Below, piece by piece: positions 9,376-17,795 of a stretch of 64,000 nucleotides of DNA. The notes below the pieces were generated by a model. The model was not told the DNA's origin. It ran no database searches and saw only the letters and a program-made list of their open reading frames with translations. The position numbers and the translations under genes were made by a program. Origin of the DNA: Trabulsiella odontotermitis (GTDB lineage: Bacteria > Pseudomonadota > Gammaproteobacteria > Enterobacterales > Enterobacteriaceae); NCBI RefSeq assembly GCF_030053895.1, contig NZ_CP125781.1, forward strand, positions 1 through 64,000, written 5' to 3'. Position 1 is the stretch's first letter, and the number at the start of each line of letters is the position of its first letter.

Positions 9376-10520
9376 AAATAACCAAACTCACGACATACCG
9401 TTTACCGCCACGCTGGCTGTTTCTGAAAATCGAAACCGACGAAGGCGTGGTTGGCTGGGGCGAGCCGGTGATTGAAGGCCGTGCGCGCACCGTGGAAGCC
9501 GCTGTGCATGAAATGGGCGATTACCTGATTGGTCAGGACCCGGCGCGGATTAACGATCTCTGGCAGGTGATGTACCGCGCCGGATTCTATCGCGGCGGCC
9601 CGATCCTGATGAGTGCAATCGCCGGTATCGATCAGGCGCTGTGGGATATCAAAGGCAAAGTGCTGAACGCTCCGGTGTGGCAACTGATGGGCGGCCTGGT
9701 GCGCGATAAAATCAAAGCCTACAGTTGGGTCGGCGGTGACCGTCCGGCAGAGGTGATTGATGGCATCAAAACCCTGCGCAACATCGGTTTTGACACGTTC
9801 AAACTGAACGGTTGTGAAGAACTGGGCGTGATTGATGATTCGCGCAAAGTGGATGCGGTGGTGAACACCGTGGCGCAAATCCGCGAAGCGTTCGGCAATG
9901 GCATTGAATTTGGTCTGGATTTCCATGGTCGCGTCAGCGCGCCAATGGCGAAGGTGCTGATTAAAGAGCTGGAACCGTATCGCCCGCTGTTCATTGAAGA
10001 GCCGGTGCTGGCGGAGCAGGCTGAATATTATCCGAAGCTGGCGGCGCAAACGCATATTCCGATTGCCGCAGGCGAGCGCATGTTCTCGCGCTTCGAATTT
10101 AAACGGGTGCTGGAAGCGGGCGGTATTGCCATTCTGCAACCTGATTTGTCGCATGCCGGCGGGATCACGGAATGCTACAAAATCGCCGGGATGGCGGAAG
10201 CGTATGATGTGGCGCTGGCGCCGCACTGTCCGCTTGGACCAATTGCGCTGGCCGCGTGTCTGCATATCGACTTCGTGTCGCGCAATGCCGTATTCCAGGA
10301 ACAGAGTATGGGGATTCATTACAATAAGGGCGCGGAATTGCTCGACTTTGTAAAAAATAAAGATGATTTCAGCATGGACGGTGGATTCTTTAAACCGTTA
10401 ACGAAACCAGGGCTCGGCGTGGAGGTTGATGAAGAAAAAGTCATCGAAATGAGCCGGAATGTGGCCGACTGGCGCAACCCGCTGTGGCGTCACGAGGATG
10501 GTTCCGTCGCCGAGTGGTAA
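9372..10520 (+). CDS. dgoD: D-galactonate dehydratase
   Basis: DgoD dehydrates D-galactonate to 2-dehydro-3-deoxy-D-galactonate, the first step of the pathway. The 382-residue enolase-superfamily protein has the metal ligands Asp183, Glu209 and Glu235, the catalytic His185 (in GLDFHGR) and His285 (in LAPHCPLGP), exactly where the E. coli enzyme has them. It overlaps dgoA by 4 bp. A 103-bp gap with two hairpins separates it from dgoT. Confidence 0.98.
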   Translation: MKITKLTTYRLPPRWLFLKIETDEGVVGWGEPVIEGRARTVEAAVHEMGDYLIGQDPARINDLWQVMYRAGFYRGGPILMSAIAGIDQALWDIKGKVLNAPVWQLMGGLVRDKIKAYSWVGGDRPAEVIDGIKTLRNIGFDTFKLNGCEELGVIDDSRKVDAVVNTVAQIREAFGNGIEFGLDFHGRVSAPMAKVLIKELEPYRPLFIEEPVLAEQAEYYPKLAAQTHIPIAAGERMFSRFEFKRVLEAGGIAILQPDLSHAGGITECYKIAGMAEAYDVALAPHCPLGPIALAACLHIDFVSRNAVFQEQSMGIHYNKGAELLDFVKNKDDFSMDGGFFKPLTKPGLGVEVDEEKVIEMSRNVADWRNPLWRHEDGSVAEW

Positions 10521-10562
10521 TCGGCAGAAGCAAATAATTAAAAATATTTTTTCTTACACCCT

Positions 10563-10602
10563 CTGTAAATTACAGGGCATGGTGAGCGGCTTCGCTATGC
10601 CC
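10563..10602 (+). other. Two adjacent hairpins between dgoD and dgoT
   Basis: A perfect 13-nt palindrome CTGTAA-A-TTACAG (10563-10575) abuts a second hairpin with arms GGGCAT (10575-10580) and ATGCCC (10597-10602) and an inner AGCG/CGCT stem. Neither is followed by a T run. They probably act as RNA processing or 3'-end protection elements that set the dgoD/dgoT ratio; this role is inference. Confidence 0.5.
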
Positions 10603-10623
10603 AGAATCTGGAGACAGATTGCG

Positions 10624-11916
10624 ATGGAAATATCAGTGACTGCTGCAAAAGTCGGGCGTCGGCGTTATCTGACCCTGATTATGATCTTTATTACGGTTGT
10701 GATTTGTTATGTCGATCGGGCAAACCTCGCCGTGGCATCGGCGCATATTCAGGAAGAGTTCGGTATTACCAAAGCTGAAATGGGATATGTCTTTTCGGCG
10801 TTTGCCTGGCTGTATACCCTGTGCCAGATCCCGGGCGGCTGGTTCCTTGACCGCGTGGGCTCGCGCTTAACGTACTTCATTGCGATTCTGGGCTGGTCGG
10901 TGGCAACGCTGTTCCAGGGGTTCGCGACGGGACTGATGTCGTTGATTGGCCTGCGTGCGATCACCGGTATCTTTGAAGCGCCGGCGTTTCCCACCAATAA
11001 CCGCATGGTGACCAGCTGGTTCCCGGAACACGAACGTGCTTCTGCGGTTGGGTTCTACACCTCCGGGCAGTTCGTCGGCCTGGCGTTCCTGACGCCGCTA
11101 CTGATCTGGATCCAGGAGCTGCTGAGCTGGCACTGGGTGTTCATCGTCACCGGCGGGATTGGCATTATCTGGTCGTTTATCTGGATCAAGGTCTATCAGC
11201 CGCCGCGTCTGACCAAAAGCATTTCCACGGCTGAACTGGACTACATCCGTGAAGGCGGTGGTCTGGTGGATGGCGATGCGCCAGTCAAGAAAGAGGCGCG
11301 TCAACCGCTTACGATGGCAGACTGGAAGCTGATTTTTCATCGTAAATTGCTCGGCGTGTATCTGGGGCAGTTTGCGGTGACCTCAACGCTATGGTTCTTC
11401 CTGACCTGGTTCCCGAACTATCTCACTCAGGAAAAAGGCATTACCGCGCTGAAAGCCGGGTTTATGACTACCGTACCGTTCCTGGCGGCCTTCTTCGGCG
11501 TCCTGCTCTCCGGCTGGCTGGCAGATAAAATGGTGCGCAAAGGCTTCTCGCTGGGTGCGGCGCGTAAAACGCCGATCATCTGCGGACTGTTGATTTCCAC
11601 CTGCATCATGGGTGCCAACTACACCAACGATCCGGTGTGGATTATGACGCTGATGGCCATCGCTTTCTTTGGCAATGGTTTCGCGTCAATCACCTGGTCA
11701 CTGGTCTCTTCGCTGGCGCCGATGCGTCTGATCGGCCTGACCGGCGGCGTGTTCAACTTCGTTGGCGGCCTCGGTGGTATTACCGTGCCGTTGGTGGTGG
11801 GTTATCTGGCGCAGGATTACGGTTTTGCTCCGGCGCTGACCTATATCGCCGTGGTGGCGCTGCTTGGTGCGCTCTCCTACATCCTGCTGGTCGGTGATGT
11901 GAAACGGGTAGGCTAA
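10624..11916 (+). CDS. dgoT: D-galactonate:proton symporter DgoT (MFS)
   Basis: DgoT imports D-galactonate by proton symport and belongs to the anion:cation symporter group of the major facilitator superfamily. I chose ATG at 10624 (MEISVTAAK...), with GGAG 10 bases upstream, because it gives the family length of 430 residues; an upstream in-frame ATG would add 55 unrelated residues. Twelve membrane segments are apparent, with the family motif DRANLAVA in helix 1 and GWFLDRVGSR in the helix 2-3 loop. It is the last gene of the dgo operon. Confidence 0.97.
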   Translation: MEISVTAAKVGRRRYLTLIMIFITVVICYVDRANLAVASAHIQEEFGITKAEMGYVFSAFAWLYTLCQIPGGWFLDRVGSRLTYFIAILGWSVATLFQGFATGLMSLIGLRAITGIFEAPAFPTNNRMVTSWFPEHERASAVGFYTSGQFVGLAFLTPLLIWIQELLSWHWVFIVTGGIGIIWSFIWIKVYQPPRLTKSISTAELDYIREGGGLVDGDAPVKKEARQPLTMADWKLIFHRKLLGVYLGQFAVTSTLWFFLTWFPNYLTQEKGITALKAGFMTTVPFLAAFFGVLLSGWLADKMVRKGFSLGAARKTPIICGLLISTCIMGANYTNDPVWIMTLMAIAFFGNGFASITWSLVSSLAPMRLIGLTGGVFNFVGGLGGITVPLVVGYLAQDYGFAPALTYIAVVALLGALSYILLVGDVKRVG

Positions 11917-11929
11917 ACGCAGCACCTGA

Positions 11930-11964
11930 GATACCCTGATGCGATGGTCATGCATCAGGGTATC
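11930..11964 (+). promoter_or_regulatory. Perfect 13-bp hairpin over the yidR translation start region
   Basis: The arms GATACCCTGATGC (11930-11942) and GCATCAGGGTATC (11952-11964) are perfectly complementary with a 9-nt loop. The right arm ends 3 bases before the proposed yidR ATG and contains its only purine-rich ribosome-site candidate (CAGGG). No T run follows, so it is not a standard terminator of dgoT. It could control yidR translation or be a protein operator. Confidence 0.6.
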
Positions 11965-11967
11965 CTA

Positions 11968-13194
11968 ATGAAACAAGTCACGTTCTCCCCCCGCCATCAT
12001 CAGCTCACCAATACGCAAACCTGGACGCCGGACAGTCAGTGGCTGGTGTTTGATGTGCGTCCGTCTGGTGCCTCGTTTACCGGTGAAACTATTGAGCGCG
12101 TTAATATCCATAGCGGTGAGCTCGAAGTGATTTACCGGGCGACCGATGGCGCGCATGTCGGTGTAGTGACGGTTCACCCGCAGGAAGAACGGTATGTTTT
12201 TATCCACGGGCCGGAACATCCTGATGCGCACTGGCAGTACGATTTCCATCACCGTCGCGGTGTGGTAACGCACAACGGCGAAACCCATAACCTCGATGCC
12301 ATGGATATTACGCCGCCCTACACCCCCGGCGCGTTGCGTGGTGGCAGCCATGTTCATGTTTATCGCCCGGACGGCAAGGCCGTCAGCTTTACCTATAACG
12401 ATCACGTCCTGCATGAGCGCGATGCGGCGCTGGATTTGCGTAACGTTGGCGTCGCGGTGCCGTACGGGCCCGTAATGCCGCGTGGTCAGCATCCACGGGA
12501 ATACGCCGGGAGCCACTGGTGCGTGCTGGTCAGCCATACCACGCCAACGCCAGCACCGGGCAGTGATGAGATCAACCGTGCCTATGAAGAGGGCTGGGTG
12601 GGCAATCACGCGCTGGCGTTTATCGGCGATACGCGTTCGTTACAGGGCGAGAAAGTGCCGGAGCTGTTTATTCTGACGCTGCCGGAAAACGAAGCCGGCT
12701 GGAAACAGGCGGGGCGAGAACCGCTGGAAGGGACGAGCAGCACCCTGCCAGCACCGCCCGCCAGCGTTCGGCAAAAACGTCTCACCTTCACGCATCAGCG
12801 CGCGTATCCCGGTCTGGTTAACGTTCCGCGCCATTGGGTGCGGGCAAATCCGCAGGGGAGCGATATCGCCTTTCTGATGCGTGACGACAACGGCGTGGTG
12901 CAGTTGTGGCTGATATCTCCGCAGGGCGGAGAGCCGCGTCAGCTCACACAGACAGTGAATGGTATTCAGTCGGCGTTTAACTGGCATCCGTCAGGAAACG
13001 TGCTGGGATGCGTGGTAGATAACCGGATTGCCCTGTGCGATGCAACAACCGGCACCGTGATGTTTTTAACCGACGGGCATGGCAACTTGCCCTCAGCCGA
13101 TGCGGTGGTGTTTTCGCCTGATGGTCAGTACATCGCCTGGATGGAAGAGGTGAACGGTTTTCGTCAGCTGTGGGTGACGGAAACCGGCTGTTAA
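11968..13194 (+). CDS. yidR: Conserved beta-propeller-like protein YidR
   Basis: YidR has no established function. The product from ATG 11968 (MKQVTFSPRHHQL) is 408 residues; E. coli YidR is of similar length and begins the same way. Repeated segments of the type SPDGQYIAWMEEV, NPQGSDIAFLMRD and HPSGNVLGCVVDN indicate a TolB/WD40-like beta-propeller. No signal peptide is visible. It follows dgoT in the same direction and may be part of galactonate use. An alternative ATG at 11944 lies in the loop of the upstream hairpin. Its stop is 1 bp from the end of convergent yidQ. Confidence 0.88.
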   Translation: MKQVTFSPRHHQLTNTQTWTPDSQWLVFDVRPSGASFTGETIERVNIHSGELEVIYRATDGAHVGVVTVHPQEERYVFIHGPEHPDAHWQYDFHHRRGVVTHNGETHNLDAMDITPPYTPGALRGGSHVHVYRPDGKAVSFTYNDHVLHERDAALDLRNVGVAVPYGPVMPRGQHPREYAGSHWCVLVSHTTPTPAPGSDEINRAYEEGWVGNHALAFIGDTRSLQGEKVPELFILTLPENEAGWKQAGREPLEGTSSTLPAPPASVRQKRLTFTHQRAYPGLVNVPRHWVRANPQGSDIAFLMRDDNGVVQLWLISPQGGEPRQLTQTVNGIQSAFNWHPSGNVLGCVVDNRIALCDATTGTVMFLTDGHGNLPSADAVVFSPDGQYIAWMEEVNGFRQLWVTETGC

Positions 13195-13195
13195 G

Positions 13196-13528
13196 CTATT
13201 TCACTGGCATGGGCGCGGGCGGGATCACGGCGTTGGTGGCCTGCGTTTTTTGCTCGCTTTTCTCCACGCGCGATTTCACCGAATTGTCGGTACGGAACAG
13301 ATCCCACGGCAGCAGGAGGGTGTCCATGACGGCGGTAAAAGGCATATCCAGCGCGACCAGCGATTTGGTTCCCCAGTTAGTGTCGTCATCGCCAAGCATG
13401 GCGGCGCTGGCGCGCGTGCCGGGATAAGTGCCTTCCTTACCACCGGTATGTGACATCACGCTCGAACAGCCGCCGAGAATCATCATTCCACTGAACAGAG
13501 TCAGCTTTAGCAGAGTCAGTTTTATCAT
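13196..13528 (-). CDS. yidQ: Outer-membrane lipoprotein of the YceK/YidQ family
   Basis: A 110-residue protein with a lipoprotein signal peptide: the hydrophobic stretch is followed by the lipobox LGGC, so Cys21 should be lipidated. The rest is a short YceK/YidQ domain containing GGKEGTYPGTR and LLLPWDLFRTD. The function is unknown. It converges on yidR and diverges from ibpA. Confidence 0.9.
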   Translation of the reverse strand: MIKLTLLKLTLFSGMMILGGCSSVMSHTGGKEGTYPGTRASAAMLGDDDTNWGTKSLVALDMPFTAVMDTLLLPWDLFRTDNSVKSRVEKSEQKTQATNAVIPPAPMPVK

Positions 13529-13830
13529 AATAATAGTTTTGTTGTGATGCCTGTGTCGTTGGGTTATATCGACCCGCAGATCAAATAGAAAGCCCGGGAG
13601 CGCTGCACTGTGGCGGCTGTCTCACTTTAACCTTTAGTGCTGTAGTTCAGTCTAAACACTCAGCCTGAAAGTGCAAAAAAACTCAGACAACGCCCCTTGA
13701 AATGCGTTCCGTTGCACCCATTTTATGAGTACGGCCCGATGTGGAATACGCCTGAGGGGTATTCCGGGTAAAACGACCTGTCCATGATGGAAGGTGATTA
13801 AACTCTCGCTGATTTCAGGAGCTTTTTATT
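13529..13830. other. yidQ-ibpA intergenic region (302 bp)
   Basis: This divergent spacer contains the leftward promoter of yidQ (not precisely located) and, on its right, the sigma-32 promoter and the 5' leader of ibpA. No additional open frame with a convincing ribosome site was found. Confidence 0.6.
13696..13723 (+). promoter_or_regulatory. Sigma-32 (heat-shock) promoter of ibpAB
   Basis: CTTGAAA at 13696-13702 and ACCCATTT at 13716-13723, separated by 13 bp, match the sigma-32 consensus (CTTGAAA / CCCCATNT). This is the expected control element of ibpA and gives a leader of about 100 nt. Confidence 0.85.
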
Positions 13831-13833
13831 ATG
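13731..13833 (+). promoter_or_regulatory. ibpA 5' leader, ROSE-type RNA thermometer
   Basis: The leader of ibpA in E. coli and Salmonella folds into a ROSE-type thermometer that hides the ribosome site at low temperature. Here the ribosome site (TTTCAGGAGC, ending 10 bases before the ATG) is preceded by GCTGATT, allowing the local pairing with AGGAGC typical of the last hairpin. The element is inferred from family knowledge plus this local complementarity; I did not fold the full leader. Confidence 0.6.
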
Positions 13834-14244
13834 CGTAACTTTGATCTTTCTCCGCTGTACCGTTCTGCTATTGGTTTTGACCGCCTGTTCAATCTGTTAG
13901 AAAACAACCAGAGCCAGAGTAACGGCGGCTACCCTCCGTACAACGTTGAACTCGTTGACGAAAACAACTATCGCATCGCCATCGCTGTGGCTGGTTTCGC
14001 TGAGAGCGAGCTGGAAATCACCGCGCAGGACAATCTGCTGATTGTCAAAGGGTCGCATGCTGCAGAGCAAAAAGAGCGGACCTACCTCTATCAGGGCATC
14101 GCTGAGCGCAATTTTGAGCGCAAATTCCAGCTGGCGGAAAACATCCACGTGCGTGGTGCCAACCTGGTGAACGGCCTGCTGTATATCGATCTCGAGCGCG
14201 TGATCCCGGAAGCGAACAAACCGCGCCGCATCGAAATCAACTAA
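13831..14244 (+). CDS. ibpA: Small heat-shock protein IbpA
   Basis: IbpA is an ATP-independent holdase that coats aggregating proteins and hands them to DnaK/ClpB. The 137-residue product has the Hsp20 alpha-crystallin domain (about 35-125) with AVAGFAESELEI and the GLLYIDLER segment. The C-terminal I-x-I-type anchor (RIEIN) is present. It begins MRNFDLSPLYRSAIGFD, typical of IbpA. It forms an operon with ibpB. Confidence 0.98.
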   Translation: MRNFDLSPLYRSAIGFDRLFNLLENNQSQSNGGYPPYNVELVDENNYRIAIAVAGFAESELEITAQDNLLIVKGSHAAEQKERTYLYQGIAERNFERKFQLAENIHVRGANLVNGLLYIDLERVIPEANKPRRIEIN

Positions 14245-14251
14245 TTCCGTT

Positions 14252-14268
14252 GGGCCGCATGGCGGCCC
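14252..14268 (+). other. Hairpin in the ibpA-ibpB spacer
   Basis: GGGCCGC (14252-14258) and GCGGCCC (14262-14268) form a perfect 7-bp stem with an ATG triloop directly after ibpA. The spacer continues for about 85 bases to the ibpB start. The stem could protect the ibpA 3' end after processing or form the first part of an ibpB leader structure. Confidence 0.55.
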
Positions 14269-14354
14269 TCTCTCTACCTGCTCGCCGTCAGGGGGCAGAC
14301 TGCGAATCGCATGATTGGCAGGAATTTACTCGCTTCTCAGAAGGAGAAAATACT

Positions 14355-14783
14355 ATGCGTAACTACGACTTATCCCCACTGCTGCGTCAATGGATCGGTT
14401 TTGACAAACTGGCCAACGCCCTACAAACCGCCGGTGAAAGCCAGAGCTTCCCGCCGTATAACATCGAAAAAAGCGACGATAACCACTACCGCATTACCCT
14501 TGCGCTGGCCGGTTTCCGTCAGGAAGATCTGGACATTCAACTGGAAGGTACGCGGCTGACCATCAAAGGCGCGCCGCAGCAGCCGGAAACCGAAACAAAA
14601 TGGCTGCATCAGGGGCTGGTGACACAGGCCTTTAGCCTGAGCTTCACCCTGGCGGAAAATATGGAAGTGTCTGGCGCGACCTTTACCAACGGTCTGCTGA
14701 ACATTGATTTAACCCGCAATGTCCCGGAAGCCCTCGCTCCACAGCGCATCGCCATCAGTGATCGCCCGGCGCTGAACAGCTAA
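14355..14783 (+). CDS. ibpB: Small heat-shock protein IbpB
   Basis: IbpB partners IbpA in binding heat-denatured proteins and promotes release of substrates to the DnaK/ClpB system. ATG at 14355 with AAGGAGAA upstream gives 142 residues starting MRNYDLSPLLRQWIG, the family length; the open frame extends upstream but without homology. The alpha-crystallin domain includes ALAGFRQEDLDI and GLLNIDLTRNVPE. The C-terminal RIAI motif is retained. The long leader after ibpA is where a second thermometer is described in this family. Confidence 0.97.
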   Translation: MRNYDLSPLLRQWIGFDKLANALQTAGESQSFPPYNIEKSDDNHYRITLALAGFRQEDLDIQLEGTRLTIKGAPQQPETETKWLHQGLVTQAFSLSFTLAENMEVSGATFTNGLLNIDLTRNVPEALAPQRIAISDRPALNS

Positions 14784-14800
14784 TAAATTGATCGTGTCTG

Positions 14801-14826
14801 AGCCCCGCCCCGGCGGGGCTTTTTTG
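14801..14826 (+). terminator. Rho-independent terminator of ibpAB
   Basis: AGCCCCGCC and GGCGGGGCT form a GC-rich stem followed by a run of six T. It lies 18 bp after the ibpB stop. Confidence 0.92.
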
Positions 14827-15007
14827 TGCATAAACGGAGAAGAGCACGTCTTATCGCTTTTTTCCAGGTAAAAGCATTCAGCAATTGCCAAATTCCGCGC
14901 GGGAAAAAGCGAAAAAATCTGCAAACCAGAGGTATTGCGTACTGGAAGGGTAAATGTGCGCTATCGCGCATACATCCTGTGATCTCTCTGCCAGAATCCA
15001 TCTTATC

Positions 15008-15013
15008 TATAAT
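15008..15013 (+). promoter_or_regulatory. Possible -10 element for yidE
   Basis: A perfect TATAAT lies 73 bp before the yidE ATG. The -35 region 17 bp upstream (around 14985-14990) is a poor match, so the promoter call is tentative. Confidence 0.35.
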
Positions 15014-15086
15014 GTTATTCACATAATCTATCATGCTGTCACGAGGCAGCCTGAAAGATGGCGTGTATCTTCACAGGGAATCTGTC

Positions 15087-16748
15087 ATGAGTGACATAGC
15101 ATTGACCGTCAGTATTCTGGCACTGGTCGCCGTGGTTGGCCTATGGATAGGCAATGTAAAAATACGCGGCGTGGGATTTGGCATTGGCGGTGTGTTATTT
15201 GGCGGCATTATTGTTGGCCATTTTGTCGATCAGGCCGGGCTTACCCTCAGCAGCCCGATGCTGCACTTCGTGCAGGAGTTTGGCCTGATCCTGTTCGTCT
15301 ACACCATCGGTATTCAGGTGGGGCCGGGCTTTTTCGCCTCGCTTCGCGTGTCGGGGTTGCGGCTCAATCTCTTCGCTATCCTGATCGTCATTCTGGGCGG
15401 TCTGGTGACGGCGCTACTGCATAAAATTTTCGATATTCCACTGCCGGTGGTGCTGGGGATTTTCTCCGGCGCGGTCACCAATACCCCCGCGCTGGGGGCG
15501 GGGCAGCAAATCCTCCACGATTTAGGCGTGCCAACAGCTATCATCGACCAGATGGGGATGAGCTACGCAATGGCCTATCCGTTCGGGATTTGCGGCATTC
15601 TGATGACCATGTGGTTGGTGCGTCTGTTCTTTCGCGTTAACGTCGAGAAAGAAGCGCAGCAGTTTGATGACAGCGTCGGCAACGGCAATACGCATCTGAA
15701 TACCATCAACATCCGCGTTGAAAACCCCAACCTCAACAGTCTGGCGATTCAGGACGTACCGGTCCTGAACAGCGACAAAATCATCTGTTCGCGCCTCAAA
15801 CGTGGCGACATGCTGATGGTGCCCTCGCCAACCACAATTATCCAGGCTGGCGATTTACTCCATCTGGTCGGGCGAAATGAAGATTTGCACAGCGCACAGT
15901 TGGTGATCGGTAAAGAGGTGGAAACCTCGCTCTCGACCCGAGGAACCGAACTGCGCGTTGAGCGTGTGGTCGTTACTAACGAAAAAGTGCTTGGGAAAAA
16001 AATCCGCGATCTGCACTTCAAACAGCGCTACGACGTCGTCATTTCGCGCCTCAACCGTGCCGGTGTCGAACTGGTGGCCAGCAGCAGCGCCAGCCTGCAG
16101 TTTGGCGATATCCTCAATCTGGTGGGTCGCCCGTCAGCGATTGATGCGGTGGCGGCTGAGCTTGGCAACGCGCAGCAAAAACTGCAACAGGTACAGATGC
16201 TGCCGGTGTTTATTGGTATCGGGCTTGGCGTACTGCTTGGCTCAGTGCCGCTGTTTGTACCGGGCTTCCCGGTGGCGCTGAAACTGGGGCTGGCTGGCGG
16301 TCCGCTGATTATGGCGCTGATCCTCGGACGTATCGGTAGTATCGGTAAGCTTTACTGGTTTATGCCGCCGAGCGCCAACCTGGCGTTGCGTGAACTGGGG
16401 ATCGTACTGTTCCTGGCGGTGGTTGGGCTGAAATCAGGTGGTGATTTCATCGAAACGCTGACCAAAGGCGACGGTCTGAGCTGGGTCGGTTACGGCATCT
16501 TTATCACCGCTATCCCGCTGCTGACAGTGGGGATCCTGGCGAGAATATTCGCGAAGATGAACTACCTGACGATTTGCGGCATGCTGGCAGGCTCGATGAC
16601 CGATCCCCCGGCGCTGGCTTTCGCCAACAACCTGCACGCCACCAGCGGTGCAGCAGCGCTCTCTTACGCGACGGTTTACCCGCTGGTGATGTTCCTGCGC
16701 ATCATCACACCGCAGTTGCTGGCAGTGCTGTTCTGGGGGCTCAGCTAG
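15087..16748 (+). CDS. yidE: YidE, putative transporter of the AAE family with RCK_C domains
   Basis: An inner-membrane protein of unknown substrate. ATG 15087 (MSDIALTVSILALV) gives 553 residues, equal to the E. coli protein; 18 extra upstream codons are unlike the family. About five membrane helices (1-180) and a C-terminal membrane half (about 385-553) flank two soluble RCK_C/TrkA-C-type modules (about 205-375), visible as VPSPTTIIQAGDLLHLVG and LQFGDILNLVGRP repeats. The duplicated GxVTNTPALGAG and GSMTDPPALAFAN motifs are the signature of this transporter family. It overlaps convergent yidL by 8 bp. Confidence 0.94.
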   Translation: MSDIALTVSILALVAVVGLWIGNVKIRGVGFGIGGVLFGGIIVGHFVDQAGLTLSSPMLHFVQEFGLILFVYTIGIQVGPGFFASLRVSGLRLNLFAILIVILGGLVTALLHKIFDIPLPVVLGIFSGAVTNTPALGAGQQILHDLGVPTAIIDQMGMSYAMAYPFGICGILMTMWLVRLFFRVNVEKEAQQFDDSVGNGNTHLNTINIRVENPNLNSLAIQDVPVLNSDKIICSRLKRGDMLMVPSPTTIIQAGDLLHLVGRNEDLHSAQLVIGKEVETSLSTRGTELRVERVVVTNEKVLGKKIRDLHFKQRYDVVISRLNRAGVELVASSSASLQFGDILNLVGRPSAIDAVAAELGNAQQKLQQVQMLPVFIGIGLGVLLGSVPLFVPGFPVALKLGLAGGPLIMALILGRIGSIGKLYWFMPPSANLALRELGIVLFLAVVGLKSGGDFIETLTKGDGLSWVGYGIFITAIPLLTVGILARIFAKMNYLTICGMLAGSMTDPPALAFANNLHATSGAAALSYATVYPLVMFLRIITPQLLAVLFWGLS

Positions 16749-17625
16749 CCCCCTCTTTCGGGCTTTTATGCGCTTTCAGGACGGCTGAAGGCGCATAGCC
16801 AAACTTGTGTTTAAATGCCTTGCTGAAATGGAACGAGTCGAAAAAATTCAGCATGTTCGCCACGTCACTGACCGAATTCCCTTCCTGTTTAAGTAACGAC
16901 TGTGCCAGCTCCAGTTGCGCGTCGAGATAATACTCTTTTGGCGTTTTTCCGGTATATCGCAGAAACAGACGGCGCAGCCAGGGTTCGCTGCATTGCATCC
17001 ATTGCGCCATATCTGTCACGCTCCAGCGTTTTTGTGGATCACTGTGTAACGCGGTGATCAGTTTCTCCAGTTTTATTAGCTGGCGGTCTTTTTGCTCGTT
17101 TTCCGCAATAAGACAAATCCACTGATAGATAATTTTGGTAAGGAAGGCTACCGCAAGGTTATTTTTAAGCGACTCCCCGCTATTGATCAGCTCTGCAACC
17201 TCATTGAGCTCTTTATTAAAGTTCTCTCCGTTATATATTATCCCCGTTTGTAATATCGGTATTTCCATTATACTGGTAGGGATAAACTCCATCCAGTATT
17301 GTTCCCAGACCAGCCCGTCGCAATGATAAGATTTAATCTCCATAGGCTTCAGAAATATAACGCAATTTCCATTAAGCGTAATTTCGGAATTATCTTTAAA
17401 GTATATACGTCCGCAGCCTTGCAGGGTATAAACCGCCACCCATGAATTAGCTATCAGCGGCTTTTTCTTATCACGAGGCCAGGTCACGCGGTACGTCTCG
17501 TCGGCCAGGGTGTGCCACAACGAGATGAGGGAAATTCCGCTTGAGATCACATTTTCATCAAGAACTAATGGAATATTGTACGTGGTTTCGTTTTTTACAT
17601 GCGAAATTTGAGTTTTTCCATTCAT
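16741..17625 (-). CDS. yidL: AraC-family regulator YidL
   Basis: A 294-residue transcription factor with an N-terminal cupin-like sensing domain (about 30-150) and a C-terminal AraC/XylS double helix-turn-helix (about 190-290), with WLRRLFLRYTGKTPKEY and DSFHFSKAFKHKFGYAPS. It is divergent from the yidK-yidJ-yidH-yidG-yidF series and is its likely regulator. The gene is visibly more A+T-rich than its neighbours. The overlap with the 3' end of yidE is 8 bp. The effector is unknown; a sulfated sugar or related compound is a reasonable guess from context. Confidence 0.92.
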   Translation of the reverse strand: MNGKTQISHVKNETTYNIPLVLDENVISSGISLISLWHTLADETYRVTWPRDKKKPLIANSWVAVYTLQGCGRIYFKDNSEITLNGNCVIFLKPMEIKSYHCDGLVWEQYWMEFIPTSIMEIPILQTGIIYNGENFNKELNEVAELINSGESLKNNLAVAFLTKIIYQWICLIAENEQKDRQLIKLEKLITALHSDPQKRWSVTDMAQWMQCSEPWLRRLFLRYTGKTPKEYYLDAQLELAQSLLKQEGNSVSDVANMLNFFDSFHFSKAFKHKFGYAPSAVLKAHKSPKEGAS

Positions 17626-17795
17626 TTTAATTTCCCGTCGGCGAATTATGCCTGCAACCTGAAATTAAAACCTAGCATACTTTTTTCTTTTCAGGGATGT
17701 GTTGCTTGTCGTTTAAGAAAACAAACCGCCTGGTTCCGGCTCGTCCTTTATTCCTCTGTCCTTTGACGGCCGGACATAATCATAAATAAGGGCAT
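17626..17795. promoter_or_regulatory. Divergent yidL/yidK promoter region
   Basis: This 170-bp spacer separates the AraC-type regulator from the symporter gene it faces and should carry both promoters and the regulator's sites. I could not assign convincing -35/-10 pairs or operator repeats. Confidence 0.45.

Noticed and set aside
9402..10319. Long minus-strand open frame (305 codons) opposite dgoD
   Set aside because: It is fully antisense to a gene with all catalytic residues intact, has a His/Arg-rich composition typical of the reverse frame of GC-rich genes, and lacks a ribosome site and homology.
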